Shown piece by piece: positions 1 through 6,399 of a DNA stretch of 10,700 bases; position 1 is the first letter of the stretch; each line of letters begins with the position of its first letter. The notes under the pieces are model-generated. The model was given only the letters and a program-made list of their open reading frames with translations, ran no database searches and was not told the DNA's origin. The DNA comes from Roseicyclus sp041163945. Lineage in GTDB: Bacteria; Pseudomonadota; Alphaproteobacteria; Rhodobacterales; Rhodobacteraceae. The position numbers and the translations under genes were made by a program. The DNA is taken from assembly GCA_041163945.1 (NCBI GenBank), contig JBEAQJ010000038.1, positions 1-10,700 of the forward strand, written 5' to 3'.

Positions 1-312
1 GCGGCACTGGCGGCACGCATCGCCAAACTGCGCATCTTTCGCGATGCGGCGGGCAAGATGAACCGCGCCCTTCTGGACACGGGCGGAAGCGCCTTGGTGG
101 TCAGCCAGTTCACGCTGGCCGCCGACACCAGCCGTGGCAACCGACCCGGCTTTTCCAGCGCAGCGCCCCCCGACCAAGGCGAAGCGCTCTACCACGTTTT
201 TGTCGACGCCCTGCGCGATCTGGGGCCAAAGGTGGAAACCGGGCAGTTCGGCGCCGACATGGCGGTCAGCCTGATCAATGATGGCCCCGTCACAATTTGG
301 ATGGAAAGTTAG
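1..312 (+). CDS. dtd: D-aminoacyl-tRNA deacylase, 3' part (5' end outside window)
   Basis: This enzyme hydrolyses D-amino acids wrongly attached to tRNA, recycling the tRNA and keeping D-residues out of protein; it is cytosolic and usually a homodimer. The frame is open from base 1 to the TAG at 310-312, giving 103 residues. The family is about 145 residues long, so roughly 40 N-terminal residues lie outside the window. The family signature SQFTLAADTSRGNRPGF is visible; its SQFTL segment carries the catalytic Thr. Near the C-terminus are FGADMAVSLINDGPVTIWM, with the GPVT cross-subunit Gly-cisPro motif. An internal ATG at 58 falls inside the conserved core and is not the true start. The next gene begins 116 bases downstream, so it probably belongs to a different transcription unit, although read-through cannot be excluded. 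Identification is secure from the two conserved motifs. Confidence 0.95.
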   Translation, partial: AALAARIAKLRIFRDAAGKMNRALLDTGGSALVVSQFTLAADTSRGNRPGFSSAAPPDQGEALYHVFVDALRDLGPKVETGQFGADMAVSLINDGPVTIWMES

Positions 313-359
313 GCAAACCGCCTGAAATTTGTGCAACGCAACGGCTTGCCCATGGCCGG

Positions 360-404
360 GTATCGGTTCGGCTGGCCCTTTGGCGGTGCGCTCTGCACCG
401 ATAC
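360..404. repeat. 8-bp inverted repeat upstream of the ATP-grasp/Anbu operon
   Basis: GTATCGGT at 360-367 is the exact reverse complement of ACCGATAC at 397-404. The arms are about 37 bases apart centre to centre, and the second ends 24 bases before the chosen start of the first operon gene. It could be a paired operator site or the base of a hairpin in the leader RNA. No convincing -35/-10 pair was seen in 313-428, so the promoter remains unplaced. Confidence 0.4.
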
Positions 405-428
405 GGGAAACCGGATGAATCACGCGAT

Positions 429-1856
429 ATGAGCGACCCCAACCGTTTCTTCGACGAAATGCAGCGCCCTGACGGGGGCCCGCGCGCGCCCTATGATGGC
501 TACAGCGCGTGGTTTCACGGCGAAGACTTGCGTGATCTGCGCAAGAAATCAGGCGATGCCGAACGCTTTTTCCGACGCACCGGCATCACGTTCAACGTCT
601 ACGGACAGGCCGAAGCCGATGAACGGCTGATCCCGTTTGATCTGGTGCCCCGGATCATTTCGGCGCGCGAATGGGCGCGGCTGACACGCGGCATCGAACA
701 GCGCGTGCGCGCGATCAACGCCTTTTTGCATGATATCTACCACCGGCAGGAAATCCTGCGCGCAGGCCGCGTGCCGGTGGACCTGATCGCACGCAACAGC
801 GCCTTTCTGCCCCAGATGATCGGAATGGCGCCACCCGGTGGCGTCTACACCCACATCGTGGGGGTCGATCTGGTGCGCACGGGCGAAGATGATTTCTACG
901 TGCTAGAGGACAACGCCCGCACGCCATCGGGTGTGTCCTACATGCTCGAGAACCGCGAAACGATGCTGCAGATGTTTCCCGAGCTGTTCACCCGCATCAA
1001 GGTGCAACCGGTTCAAGATTACCCGGTGAACCTGCATCGCTCGCTGGCCGCATCCGCCCCGCGCAATGCATCCGCCGATGTCACCGTGGCGGTTCTGACC
1101 CCCGGCATCCACAATTCGGCCTATTTCGAACACGCGTTTCTGGCCGACCAGATGGGTGTCGAACTGGTCGAAGGCCACGATATCCGCATCATCGCCGGCA
1201 AGGTGCAGATGCGCACGACCCAAGGCTACAAGCCCATCGATGTGCTGTATCGCCGGGTGGATGACGATTTTCTCGACCCGATGAACTTTCGCCCCGACAG
1301 CTTGCTGGGGGTGCCGGGGGTGATGGATGTCTACCGCGCGGGCGGCATCACCATCGCCAATGCACCGGGCACGGGCATTGCCGACGACAAGGCGATCTAT
1401 TCCTACATGCCCGACATCGTCGAATTCTACACCGGCGAAAAGGCGATCTTGCAAAACGTGCCCACATGGCGCTGTTCCGAACCCGATGCGCTGGCTTACG
1501 TTCTGGATCACCTGAATGAATTGGTGGTCAAGGAAGTGCATGGTTCGGGCGGTTACGGCATGCTGGTGGGCCCGGCCGCCTCGAAAAAAGAGCTGGCGGC
1601 GTTTCGTGCCAAGCTTTCGGCCAAACCGGCCAACTACATTGCCCAACCCACGCTGGCGCTGTCGACGGTGCCGATCCTGACGCAAGCGGGGCTGGCGCCA
1701 CGCCATGTCGATCTGCGGCCCTTTGTGCTGGTGGCACCCGACAAGATCACCATCACCCCCGGTGGGCTGACGCGGGTGGCGTTGAAAAAGGGCTCCTTGG
1801 TGGTGAACTCCAGCCAGGGGGGCGGCACCAAGGACACTTGGGTGCTGGAGGAATAA
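429..1856 (+). CDS. Circularly permuted ATP-grasp ligase-like protein (COG2308 type)
   Basis: Members of this family carry an ATP-grasp fold in permuted order and are predicted to activate a carboxylate with ATP and join it to an amine, forming an amide or peptide bond; their substrate is not established. The 475-residue length is usual for the family. Motifs in order are: a tyrosine-rich N-terminus (YDGYSAW, 22-28); EDNARTPSGVSY (160-171); DVLYRRVDDDF (271-281); NAPGTGIADDKA (311-322), probably part of the nucleotide/metal site; VVKEVHGSGGYGMLVGP (366-382); a DLRPFVL stretch (428-434); and VVNSSQGGGTKDTW (458-471). No signal peptide or membrane helix is seen, so it should be cytosolic. The frame is open upstream to an ATG at 297, but those 44 residues overlap the dtd stop and do not resemble the family N-terminus. 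ATG 429 is therefore preferred, although its Shine-Dalgarno is weak. It is first of four linked genes (alpha-E, transglutaminase-like, Anbu). Confidence 0.9.
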   Translation: MSDPNRFFDEMQRPDGGPRAPYDGYSAWFHGEDLRDLRKKSGDAERFFRRTGITFNVYGQAEADERLIPFDLVPRIISAREWARLTRGIEQRVRAINAFLHDIYHRQEILRAGRVPVDLIARNSAFLPQMIGMAPPGGVYTHIVGVDLVRTGEDDFYVLEDNARTPSGVSYMLENRETMLQMFPELFTRIKVQPVQDYPVNLHRSLAASAPRNASADVTVAVLTPGIHNSAYFEHAFLADQMGVELVEGHDIRIIAGKVQMRTTQGYKPIDVLYRRVDDDFLDPMNFRPDSLLGVPGVMDVYRAGGITIANAPGTGIADDKAIYSYMPDIVEFYTGEKAILQNVPTWRCSEPDALAYVLDHLNELVVKEVHGSGGYGMLVGPAASKKELAAFRAKLSAKPANYIAQPTLALSTVPILTQAGLAPRHVDLRPFVLVAPDKITITPGGLTRVALKKGSLVVNSSQGGGTKDTWVLEE

Positions 1857-1860
1857 GGCG

Positions 1861-2802
1861 ATGCTGGGCAAAACCGCGGGCGGCCTGTTCTGGATGTTCC
1901 GATACCTCGAGCGTTCGGAAAACACCGCGCGCCTGATCGAAGCCGGTTTCCGCATCGCCCTGACGCGGGCCGATGGCGATGATGACGAATGGACCAGCGT
2001 GCTGCAAACGGCCGCGGTCGCCCAGCGCTATTTCCAAAAGCACGAGCAGATCGAAGCGGCCAAGGCCATCGATTTCCTGCTGCGCGACCCCACCAACCCG
2101 TCTTCGGTGATGTCGGCCATCGCGCAGGCCCGCCAGAACGCGCGCCTTGTGCGCACCGCCATCACCCGCGAGGTCTGGGAAGCGGTCAACGACACCTACA
2201 TGATCTTGAAACAGGCCCTGTCCCGCCCTGTTCCGGCACGCGATCTACCCGAGATCTTGGCGCTGATCCGGCAGCAATCGGCGCTGGTGCGCGGCGCGAT
2301 GCATGGAACGATGCTGCGCAACGACATTTTCGATTTCTGCCGGTTGGGCACGTTTCTGGAACGCGCCGACAACACGGCGCGCATTCTGGACGTGAAATAT
2401 TATGTGCTGCTGCCCTCGATCAACCAGATCGGGTCGAGCCTCGACAATGTGCAATGGGAAACGATCCTGCGGTCGGTGGCGGGCATGCGCGCCTATCGTT
2501 GGATCACGCGTGGGGAAACCAGCCCGATGGGGATTGCCGATTTCCTGATCTTCGACACCCGCATGCCGCGCAGCATGGCCTTTTCGGTGGGCAAGATCGC
2601 GGCCAACCTGGGCTATCTGGAACAGGCCTATGGCACCCGCCACCCCTGCCACGACCAGATCGATGCGCTGGCCGCCCGGTTGAGCCACGGCAAGATCGAA
2701 CGCGTGTTCGAGGATGGGTTGCACGAATTCATCACCGATTTTCTGGCCGATGTGGCACAGCTTGGCCAACAGATCGAAACCGATTACCGGTTCCTCGGGT
2801 GA
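1861..2802 (+). CDS. Alpha-E domain-containing protein (COG2307 type)
   Basis: This 313-residue, mostly helical protein belongs to the alpha-E family, named for conserved helices carrying glutamates. It is found beside permuted ATP-grasp genes and is thought to be a partner or second component of the ligase; no reaction is established. The N-terminal signature is FRYLERSENTARLIEA (13-28). A closely similar motif recurs as FLERADNTARILDV (165-178), so the protein appears to contain two copies of one helical unit about 150 residues apart. There is no signal peptide or obvious membrane helix. A strong GGAGG at 1847-1851, inside the end of the ATP-grasp gene and 9 bases before the ATG, supports the start. 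The gene begins 4 bases after the upstream stop, and the next gene begins 5 bases after its own stop, so translational coupling within one operon is likely. Confidence 0.92.
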   Translation: MLGKTAGGLFWMFRYLERSENTARLIEAGFRIALTRADGDDDEWTSVLQTAAVAQRYFQKHEQIEAAKAIDFLLRDPTNPSSVMSAIAQARQNARLVRTAITREVWEAVNDTYMILKQALSRPVPARDLPEILALIRQQSALVRGAMHGTMLRNDIFDFCRLGTFLERADNTARILDVKYYVLLPSINQIGSSLDNVQWETILRSVAGMRAYRWITRGETSPMGIADFLIFDTRMPRSMAFSVGKIAANLGYLEQAYGTRHPCHDQIDALAARLSHGKIERVFEDGLHEFITDFLADVAQLGQQIETDYRFLG

Positions 2803-2807
2803 CGAAG

Positions 2808-3611
2808 ATGCGTCTAAAGATCCTGCACACCACCACCTATCATTTCGACCATCCGGTGGCCTATGGCCTGCAGCAGCTGCGCCTGGTTCCCAAAAGCCGA
2901 ACCGGCCAGACGGTGCTGAACTGGCAGATGGACATCGATGGCGGGCGGGTCGAAACGGAATTCACCGATCACCACCAAAACCGCGTCTCGCTGATTTCCT
3001 TTGATCCCAGCGCCAGTTCGATCATCGTCCATTGCGCGGGCGAAGTCGAAACCGCCGATACCGTCGGCGTCACCGGCCGGCACGGCGGCTTTGCCCCCTT
3101 GTGGTTTTTCCGCGGCGCCACCGATCTGACGCGCGCGGGCACGCGGCTGCGCAGCCTGATCCGCGGGCTAAAGGAAGAAGAAGCCGAAGACCTGCCCCGG
3201 CTGCACAGCCTGTCGGCGCGCATCCGGGCGGCGCTGCCCTATGAAATCGGGGTCACACATGCCAACACCTCGGCCGAAGAGGCGCTGGAACACGGCGGTG
3301 GCGTCTGTCAGGACCATGCCCATATCTTCATCGCTGCGGCCCGCCTGTTGGGCTACCCGGCGCGCTATGTGTCGGGCTACCTGATGATGAACGACCGGGT
3401 GCACCAAGATGCCAGCCACGCCTGGGCCGAAGCCTATGTCGAGCCGCTGGGCTGGGTGGGGTTTGACGTGTCAAACGGCATTTCACCCGATGCGCGGTAC
3501 GTCCGCGTGGCCACGGGGCTCGATTACCGCGACGCGGCACCCGTCAGCGGCCTACGGTTCGGCGCAGGTGGCGAAGCGATGTCCATCGACATCCAGGTGC
3601 AGCAACAGTAA
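2808..3611 (+). CDS. Transglutaminase-like cysteine protease/amidase (COG1305 type)
   Basis: This is a papain-like-fold protein of the bacterial transglutaminase-like group, 267 residues long, with the N-terminal beta domain that often precedes the catalytic domain (roughly 1-85; MRLKILHTTTYHFDHPV at the start). In this group the catalytic domain more often cleaves amide or peptide bonds than cross-links proteins. The full triad is visible: Cys167 in GGGVCQDHAHI, His204 in DASHAWAEAYV and Asp220 in GWVGFDVSNG. There is no signal peptide or membrane helix, which fits a cytosolic partner of the ATP-grasp and Anbu proteins. The frame is open far upstream across the alpha-E gene, but ATG 2808 matches the usual family N-terminus and lies 5 bases after the alpha-E stop. 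Its Shine-Dalgarno is poor, so expression may rely on coupling. The substrate may be the product of the upstream ligase; that is inference. Confidence 0.93.
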   Translation: MRLKILHTTTYHFDHPVAYGLQQLRLVPKSRTGQTVLNWQMDIDGGRVETEFTDHHQNRVSLISFDPSASSIIVHCAGEVETADTVGVTGRHGGFAPLWFFRGATDLTRAGTRLRSLIRGLKEEEAEDLPRLHSLSARIRAALPYEIGVTHANTSAEEALEHGGGVCQDHAHIFIAAARLLGYPARYVSGYLMMNDRVHQDASHAWAEAYVEPLGWVGFDVSNGISPDARYVRVATGLDYRDAAPVSGLRFGAGGEAMSIDIQVQQQ

Positions 3612-3639
3612 GCGAAACGACAGCGCGGCAAGACGCGGC

Positions 3640-3645
3640 AGGGAG
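3640..3645 (+). promoter_or_regulatory. Ribosome binding site fixing the Anbu start
   Basis: AGGGAG lies 9 bases before ATG 3655. It decides between this start and longer in-frame versions of the same reading frame, and so places Thr directly after the initiator Met. Confidence 0.8.
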
Positions 3646-3654
3646 AACAGGCGC

Positions 3655-4395
3655 ATGACCTATTGCGTGGGGTTGAAGCTCAATCGCGGCTTGGTGTTCA
3701 TGTCCGACACGCGCACCAATGCCGGCGTCGACAACATCAGCGTTTTCAAAAAGATGTTCTTGTGGGATCGACCGGGCGAACGGTCCATCACCTTGATGAC
3801 GGCGGGCAACCTGGCCACCACGCAAGCGGTTGTATCCCTGCTGAACGAACGGGCCAAACCGGCCGAGGAACGCGGCGCGCCCTCGATCCTCGAGGCGCCG
3901 TCGATGTTCCAGGTGGCCAAGCTCGTGGGCGAAACCCTGCGCGAGGTGATCGCCGAACAAAGCCGGCGCGAAGGGCTTCAGGCCGACAGCGCCTTTTCGG
4001 CCACGCTGATCCTTGGCGGGCAGGTGAAGGGCGCCGAGCCGCGCCTGTTCATGGTCTATCCAGAGGGCAACTTTGTCGAAGCTTCGACCGACACGCCGTT
4101 CTTCCAGATCGGCGAAACCAAGTATGGCAAGCCCATCCTGGTGCGCGCCTACGATCCCGACATGAGCTTTGAAGAGGCCGTCAAGCTGTTGATGCTGAGC
4201 TTCGATTCCACCATAAAGGCAAATCTTTCCGTAGGCTTGCCGCTCGACATGCATCTATATCCGGCCGACAGCCACAGCACCGGCCAAGTCCGCCGCATCG
4301 AACGCGATGACCCATTCTACGAGATGATTTCGTCGGGCTGGGGCGAAGCGTTGCGGGCGGCCTTCGATCGTTTGCCGGCCTATTCCTTGGATTGA
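3655..4395 (+). CDS. Anbu-type proteasome-like peptidase (COG3484, NTN hydrolase)
   Basis: Anbu (ancestral beta subunit) proteins are bacterial relatives of the 20S proteasome beta subunit and HslV. They belong to the N-terminal nucleophile hydrolases, in which Thr1 attacks the peptide bond after Met removal. The product is 246 residues and begins MTYCVGLKLNRGLVF, so Thr is residue 2 and there is no propeptide. Counting from the Thr, SDTR places Asp17 as in proteasomes, and the lysine pair in VFKKMF (31-32) sits where the catalytic Lys33 is expected. A glycine-rich LMTAGNLATTQAVVSLL segment follows, as in the core fold. Related Anbu proteins form open ring or helical assemblies rather than a closed 20S barrel. 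The gene lies 43 bases after the transglutaminase-like gene and has its own good ribosome site. No ATPase unfoldase gene lies in the operon. Its substrate is unknown; neighbours suggest peptides made or tagged by the ATP-grasp/alpha-E pair. Confidence 0.93.
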   Translation: MTYCVGLKLNRGLVFMSDTRTNAGVDNISVFKKMFLWDRPGERSITLMTAGNLATTQAVVSLLNERAKPAEERGAPSILEAPSMFQVAKLVGETLREVIAEQSRREGLQADSAFSATLILGGQVKGAEPRLFMVYPEGNFVEASTDTPFFQIGETKYGKPILVRAYDPDMSFEEAVKLLMLSFDSTIKANLSVGLPLDMHLYPADSHSTGQVRRIERDDPFYEMISSGWGEALRAAFDRLPAYSLD

Positions 4396-4417
4396 TCGGG
4401 CCGGGTGCACACTAAGC

Positions 4418-4437
4418 AGCGTCGCCGCCACGACGCT
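4418..4437. terminator. Short hairpin between convergent genes, possible bidirectional terminator
   Basis: AGCGTCG (4418-4424) and CGACGCT (4431-4437) form a perfect 7-bp GC-rich stem with a 6-base loop. It lies 22 bases after the Anbu stop and touches the stop codon of the convergent monooxygenase gene. There is no clear U-run on either strand, so intrinsic termination would be weak. The position between converging genes is the main support. Confidence 0.4.
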
Positions 4438-5600
4438 TAGGCGGTCACGTCATGCTGGTGCAGCCAGGCAAGCCGGTTGGTCACCAGATGTGGGGCAAAA
4501 CGGCTGGCCGCCCTGAGGGCCGAATGGGCCGCAAGACGCAGCGGCCCGGGGCGCAGATGGTAATGGCCCGCATGGTCGGTCGCGGCCTGCACGATGCGGG
4601 CCGTGCGTGGCCGGCGCAGCGCGGCGTAGCGTGCCAGGGCCGCTTCGGTGTCGACGTCGTCCGCAAGGCAGCGCGCCAACACATAGGCATCTTCAAGCGC
4701 CATGTTGGCCCCTTGGGCCAAAAAGGGCAGCGTGGGGTGGGCCGCGTCACCCAGAAGCGCCAGGCGATGGCGGTGCCACACCTGCGCGACGGGGTGACGG
4801 AACAGACCCCACAGATGCACATCATCGGCCCGATCCAAAAGCGCACGCACCTCGGGGCAGAAATCGACAAAGGCACGCGCCAGATGGGCGGGGTCGTCGC
4901 GCTGGTGCCAGCCCTCGGCAACCCAAGCCTCGCGTTCTTCGACCGCCACGATATTGACAAGCCGCCGGTCCCGCAGCGGATAGCGCACCAGGTGGCGCCC
5001 CGGGCCCATGAACACATGCGCTTCGGCGGGCAGCGGGTCTTGCACCGCAACCGTGCAACGCCAGGCCACCTGGCCGGTGAAAAAGGGCCGCGATCCGGGG
5101 TTCAACACGGCGCGCCCAGGCGAATGAAGCCCATCAGCGGCCAGCGTCAGCCCATGATGTTCGACCGTGCCATCAGACAGGATCAGCTTTGTGTCCCGCG
5201 GTGTGGGATCGAACCCGTCGACCCGCACACCCAACCGGATCGTCACGCCCGCGGCCAGCGCCGCTTGATGCAAGACGGTGATCAAATCGGCGCGATGAAC
5301 CAGGTGCCAGGGCTGGTCGGGGTGCGACAGCGCCGTCGAAAACACCACGCCCCCCCGCCGGAAATCGCGCAGCCGCACGGCTTGTGTCCGGGGGCTTGAG
5401 GCCGCCAGCGCATCGGAAAGGCCCAAGGCCTCGACCACGCGCCATCCATTCGGGCTGATCTGGATGCCGGCGCCGATCTCGGCGATGGCGGGGGCCTGTT
5501 CCAAAACACACACTTGGGCGCCCCGATGGGCCAAGGCCAAGGCGGCGGCCAAGCCCCCGATTCCGCCGCCCACCACCGTCACCGGCTGCCCGATCAACAT
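4437..5600 (-). CDS. FAD-dependent aromatic-type monooxygenase (salicylate hydroxylase-like)
   Basis: This is a class A flavoprotein monooxygenase, a family that uses NAD(P)H, FAD and O2 to hydroxylate aromatic or related rings. The 387-residue protein has all three fold markers: the N-terminal dinucleotide-binding GGGIGG (11-16) followed by a Glu at the end of beta 2 (VLEQA, 32-36); a DG motif (AADGLHS, 154-160); and the FAD ribityl-contacting GDAAHPTLPFLAQGANMALED (from 284). The general layout is that of salicylate 1-monooxygenase and 3-hydroxybenzoate 6-hydroxylase-like proteins. Substrate cannot be told from sequence, and no catabolic genes lie alongside, so no gene symbol is given. Start ATG 5598-5600 is preceded by a GGGGAT on the coding strand and lies close before the FAD motif. 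It lies downstream of dksA on the same strand with an 84-base gap, so it may be co-transcribed with it or have its own promoter there. Confidence 0.88.
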   Translation of the reverse strand: MLIGQPVTVVGGGIGGLAAALALAHRGAQVCVLEQAPAIAEIGAGIQISPNGWRVVEALGLSDALAASSPRTQAVRLRDFRRGGVVFSTALSHPDQPWHLVHRADLITVLHQAALAAGVTIRLGVRVDGFDPTPRDTKLILSDGTVEHHGLTLAADGLHSPGRAVLNPGSRPFFTGQVAWRCTVAVQDPLPAEAHVFMGPGRHLVRYPLRDRRLVNIVAVEEREAWVAEGWHQRDDPAHLARAFVDFCPEVRALLDRADDVHLWGLFRHPVAQVWHRHRLALLGDAAHPTLPFLAQGANMALEDAYVLARCLADDVDTEAALARYAALRRPRTARIVQAATDHAGHYHLRPGPLRLAAHSALRAASRFAPHLVTNRLAWLHQHDVTA

Positions 5601-5684
5601 GCCATCCCCATGTCACGCAAGGGGCACCGCCAAGCGGTTCACCCATTGGGTTCCTGACGGCCGCATACCCAGGCCGCCGCACGG

Positions 5685-6107
5685 TCAGTCGTCGCGGTGC
5701 ACCTTTTCGCGGCGTTCGTGGCGTTCCTGCGCCTCAAGGCTCATGGTCGCGATCGGGCGCGCATCCAGCCGCTTGAGCGAAATGGGCTCACCGGTGACCT
5801 CGCAATAGCCGTATTCGCCCTCTTCGATGCGGCGCAGTGCGCTGTCGATCTTGGCAATCAGCTTGCGTTGCCGGTCGCGCGTGCGCAACTCAAGCGCGCG
5901 GTCGGTTTCCTCGCTGGCGCGGTCGGCAATATCGGGAATGTTGCGCGTGCCATCTTGAAGCGCCTCGACCGTGGTCCGGCTTTCATCGAGCAACTCGTTT
6001 TTCCAGCCGATCAGCTTGCGCCGGAAATATTCGAGCTGGCGGTCGTTCATAAACGGTTCGTCCTCAGCCGGACGATAGTCTTCGGGCAGAAAAATCTCGG
6101 CCTTCAT
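5685..6107 (-). CDS. dksA: RNA polymerase-binding regulator DksA, zinc-ligand-poor form
   Basis: DksA binds the RNA polymerase secondary channel and, with ppGpp, adjusts rRNA, amino-acid and stress promoters in the stringent response. The 140-residue product has the expected layout: an N-terminal segment to about 30, a coiled coil (about 30-98) whose tip carries the essential DxxDxA motif (Asp59, Asp62, Ala64 in PDIADRASEE), then the C-terminal zinc-finger region. In E. coli that region has four zinc-binding Cys; here only Cys102 remains, with Thr105, Ser123 and Ala126 at the other ligand positions. Zinc-independent DksA forms are known in other bacteria, for example Pseudomonas aeruginosa DksA2, so the protein is probably functional. 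The frame is open upstream, but the start at 6107 has a fine GAGGGGAG site and a family-like N-terminus. The promoter should lie in the 292-base divergent gap. Confidence 0.95.
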   Translation of the reverse strand: MKAEIFLPEDYRPAEDEPFMNDRQLEYFRRKLIGWKNELLDESRTTVEALQDGTRNIPDIADRASEETDRALELRTRDRQRKLIAKIDSALRRIEEGEYGYCEVTGEPISLKRLDARPIATMSLEAQERHERREKVHRDD

Positions 6108-6111
6108 ATCG

Positions 6112-6119
6112 CTCCCCTC
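6112..6119 (-). promoter_or_regulatory. dksA: Ribosome binding site fixing the dksA start
   Basis: On the minus strand, GAGGGGAG ends 4 bases before the ATG at 6107 (its GAGG part is 8 bases away). It supports this start over the 103-codon longer in-frame version that begins at 6416 and runs across the divergent intergenic region. Confidence 0.75.
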
Positions 6120-6182
6120 AGCGAAGCCGGCGTCGTCTTGTCGGTCTGGCATAACGCGCCCCCGGCCCCTCGCGGTTCGCTT

Positions 6183-6203
6183 ACAAGACCGCGCGCGGCT
6201 TGT
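6183..6203. repeat. Near-perfect palindrome in the dksA upstream region
   Basis: ACAAG (6183-6187) pairs with CTTGT (6199-6203) around a self-complementary CCGCGCGCGG (6189-6198), with one unpaired A at 6188. The whole 21-base element is a near-perfect dyad about 80 bases upstream of the dksA start. It could be a repressor site or an RNA hairpin. No matching -35/-10 was recognised around it, so its role is open. Confidence 0.4.
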
Positions 6204-6237
6204 CACCACCCGATTGCGCCATGCGTCGCCCCGTCCC

Positions 6238-6275
6238 GGCGGGGGATGCATCACTCGCGGGATCGCCGCCTTTTT
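6238..6275 (+). terminator. Terminator-like hairpin plus T-run between divergent genes
   Basis: GGCGG (6238-6242) pairs with CCGCC (6266-6270), with a further GAT/ATC pairing inside, and the stem is followed directly by TTTTT (6271-6275). This has the form of a + strand intrinsic terminator, yet no + strand gene precedes it; dksA, to its left, reads the other way. It may end an unannotated short transcript, act as an attenuator in a long leader, or be chance. Confidence 0.3.
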
Positions 6276-6294
6276 GCCCTGACATCCCATGGAT

Positions 6295-6323
6295 TTGCTG
6301 CGTTTTCCCGCCAGGGTTGAAAA
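6295..6323 (+). promoter_or_regulatory. Candidate sigma-70-type promoter for the MoxR operon
   Basis: TTGCTG (6295-6300) and TGAAAA (6318-6323) are separated by exactly 17 bases and match four of six consensus bases each. A start point near 6330 would leave a leader of about 70 bases before the ATG at 6400. It lies downstream of the 6238-6275 hairpin, consistent with a fresh start after it. Confidence 0.35.
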
Positions 6324-6385
6324 GCGACCCATGACGCAGGGCCCTTTCGCCCATTCGGCCAACCGGCTAGACCGGCCCCACATCG

Positions 6386-6391
6386 AAGGAG
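6386..6391 (+). promoter_or_regulatory. Ribosome binding site fixing the MoxR ATPase start
   Basis: AAGGAG lies 8 bases before ATG 6400 and decides this start over longer in-frame candidates beginning at 6289 or at ATG 6331, which lack such a site and extend into the intergenic region. Confidence 0.8.
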
Positions 6392-6399
6392 AGCCCAGC

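Noticed and set aside
297..428. Extended N-terminus of the ATP-grasp protein from ATG 297
   Set aside because: It overlaps the dtd stop, looks non-coding, has no ribosome site and is absent from the usual family N-terminus; ATG 429 fits better.
903..1955. 350-codon open frame on the minus strand opposite the ATP-grasp gene
   Set aside because: Its residues are biased to His, Arg, Gly and Gln as expected from the complement of a GC-rich gene, it has no recognisable motif, and the + strand frame has clear family motifs.
3544..4254. 236-codon open frame on the minus strand opposite the Anbu gene
   Set aside because: Shadow frame; the + strand has the proteasome-like signature and a ribosome site.
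4452..5399. 315-codon + strand frame opposite the monooxygenase gene
   Set aside because: No motif or family resemblance; the minus strand carries all three flavoprotein motifs.
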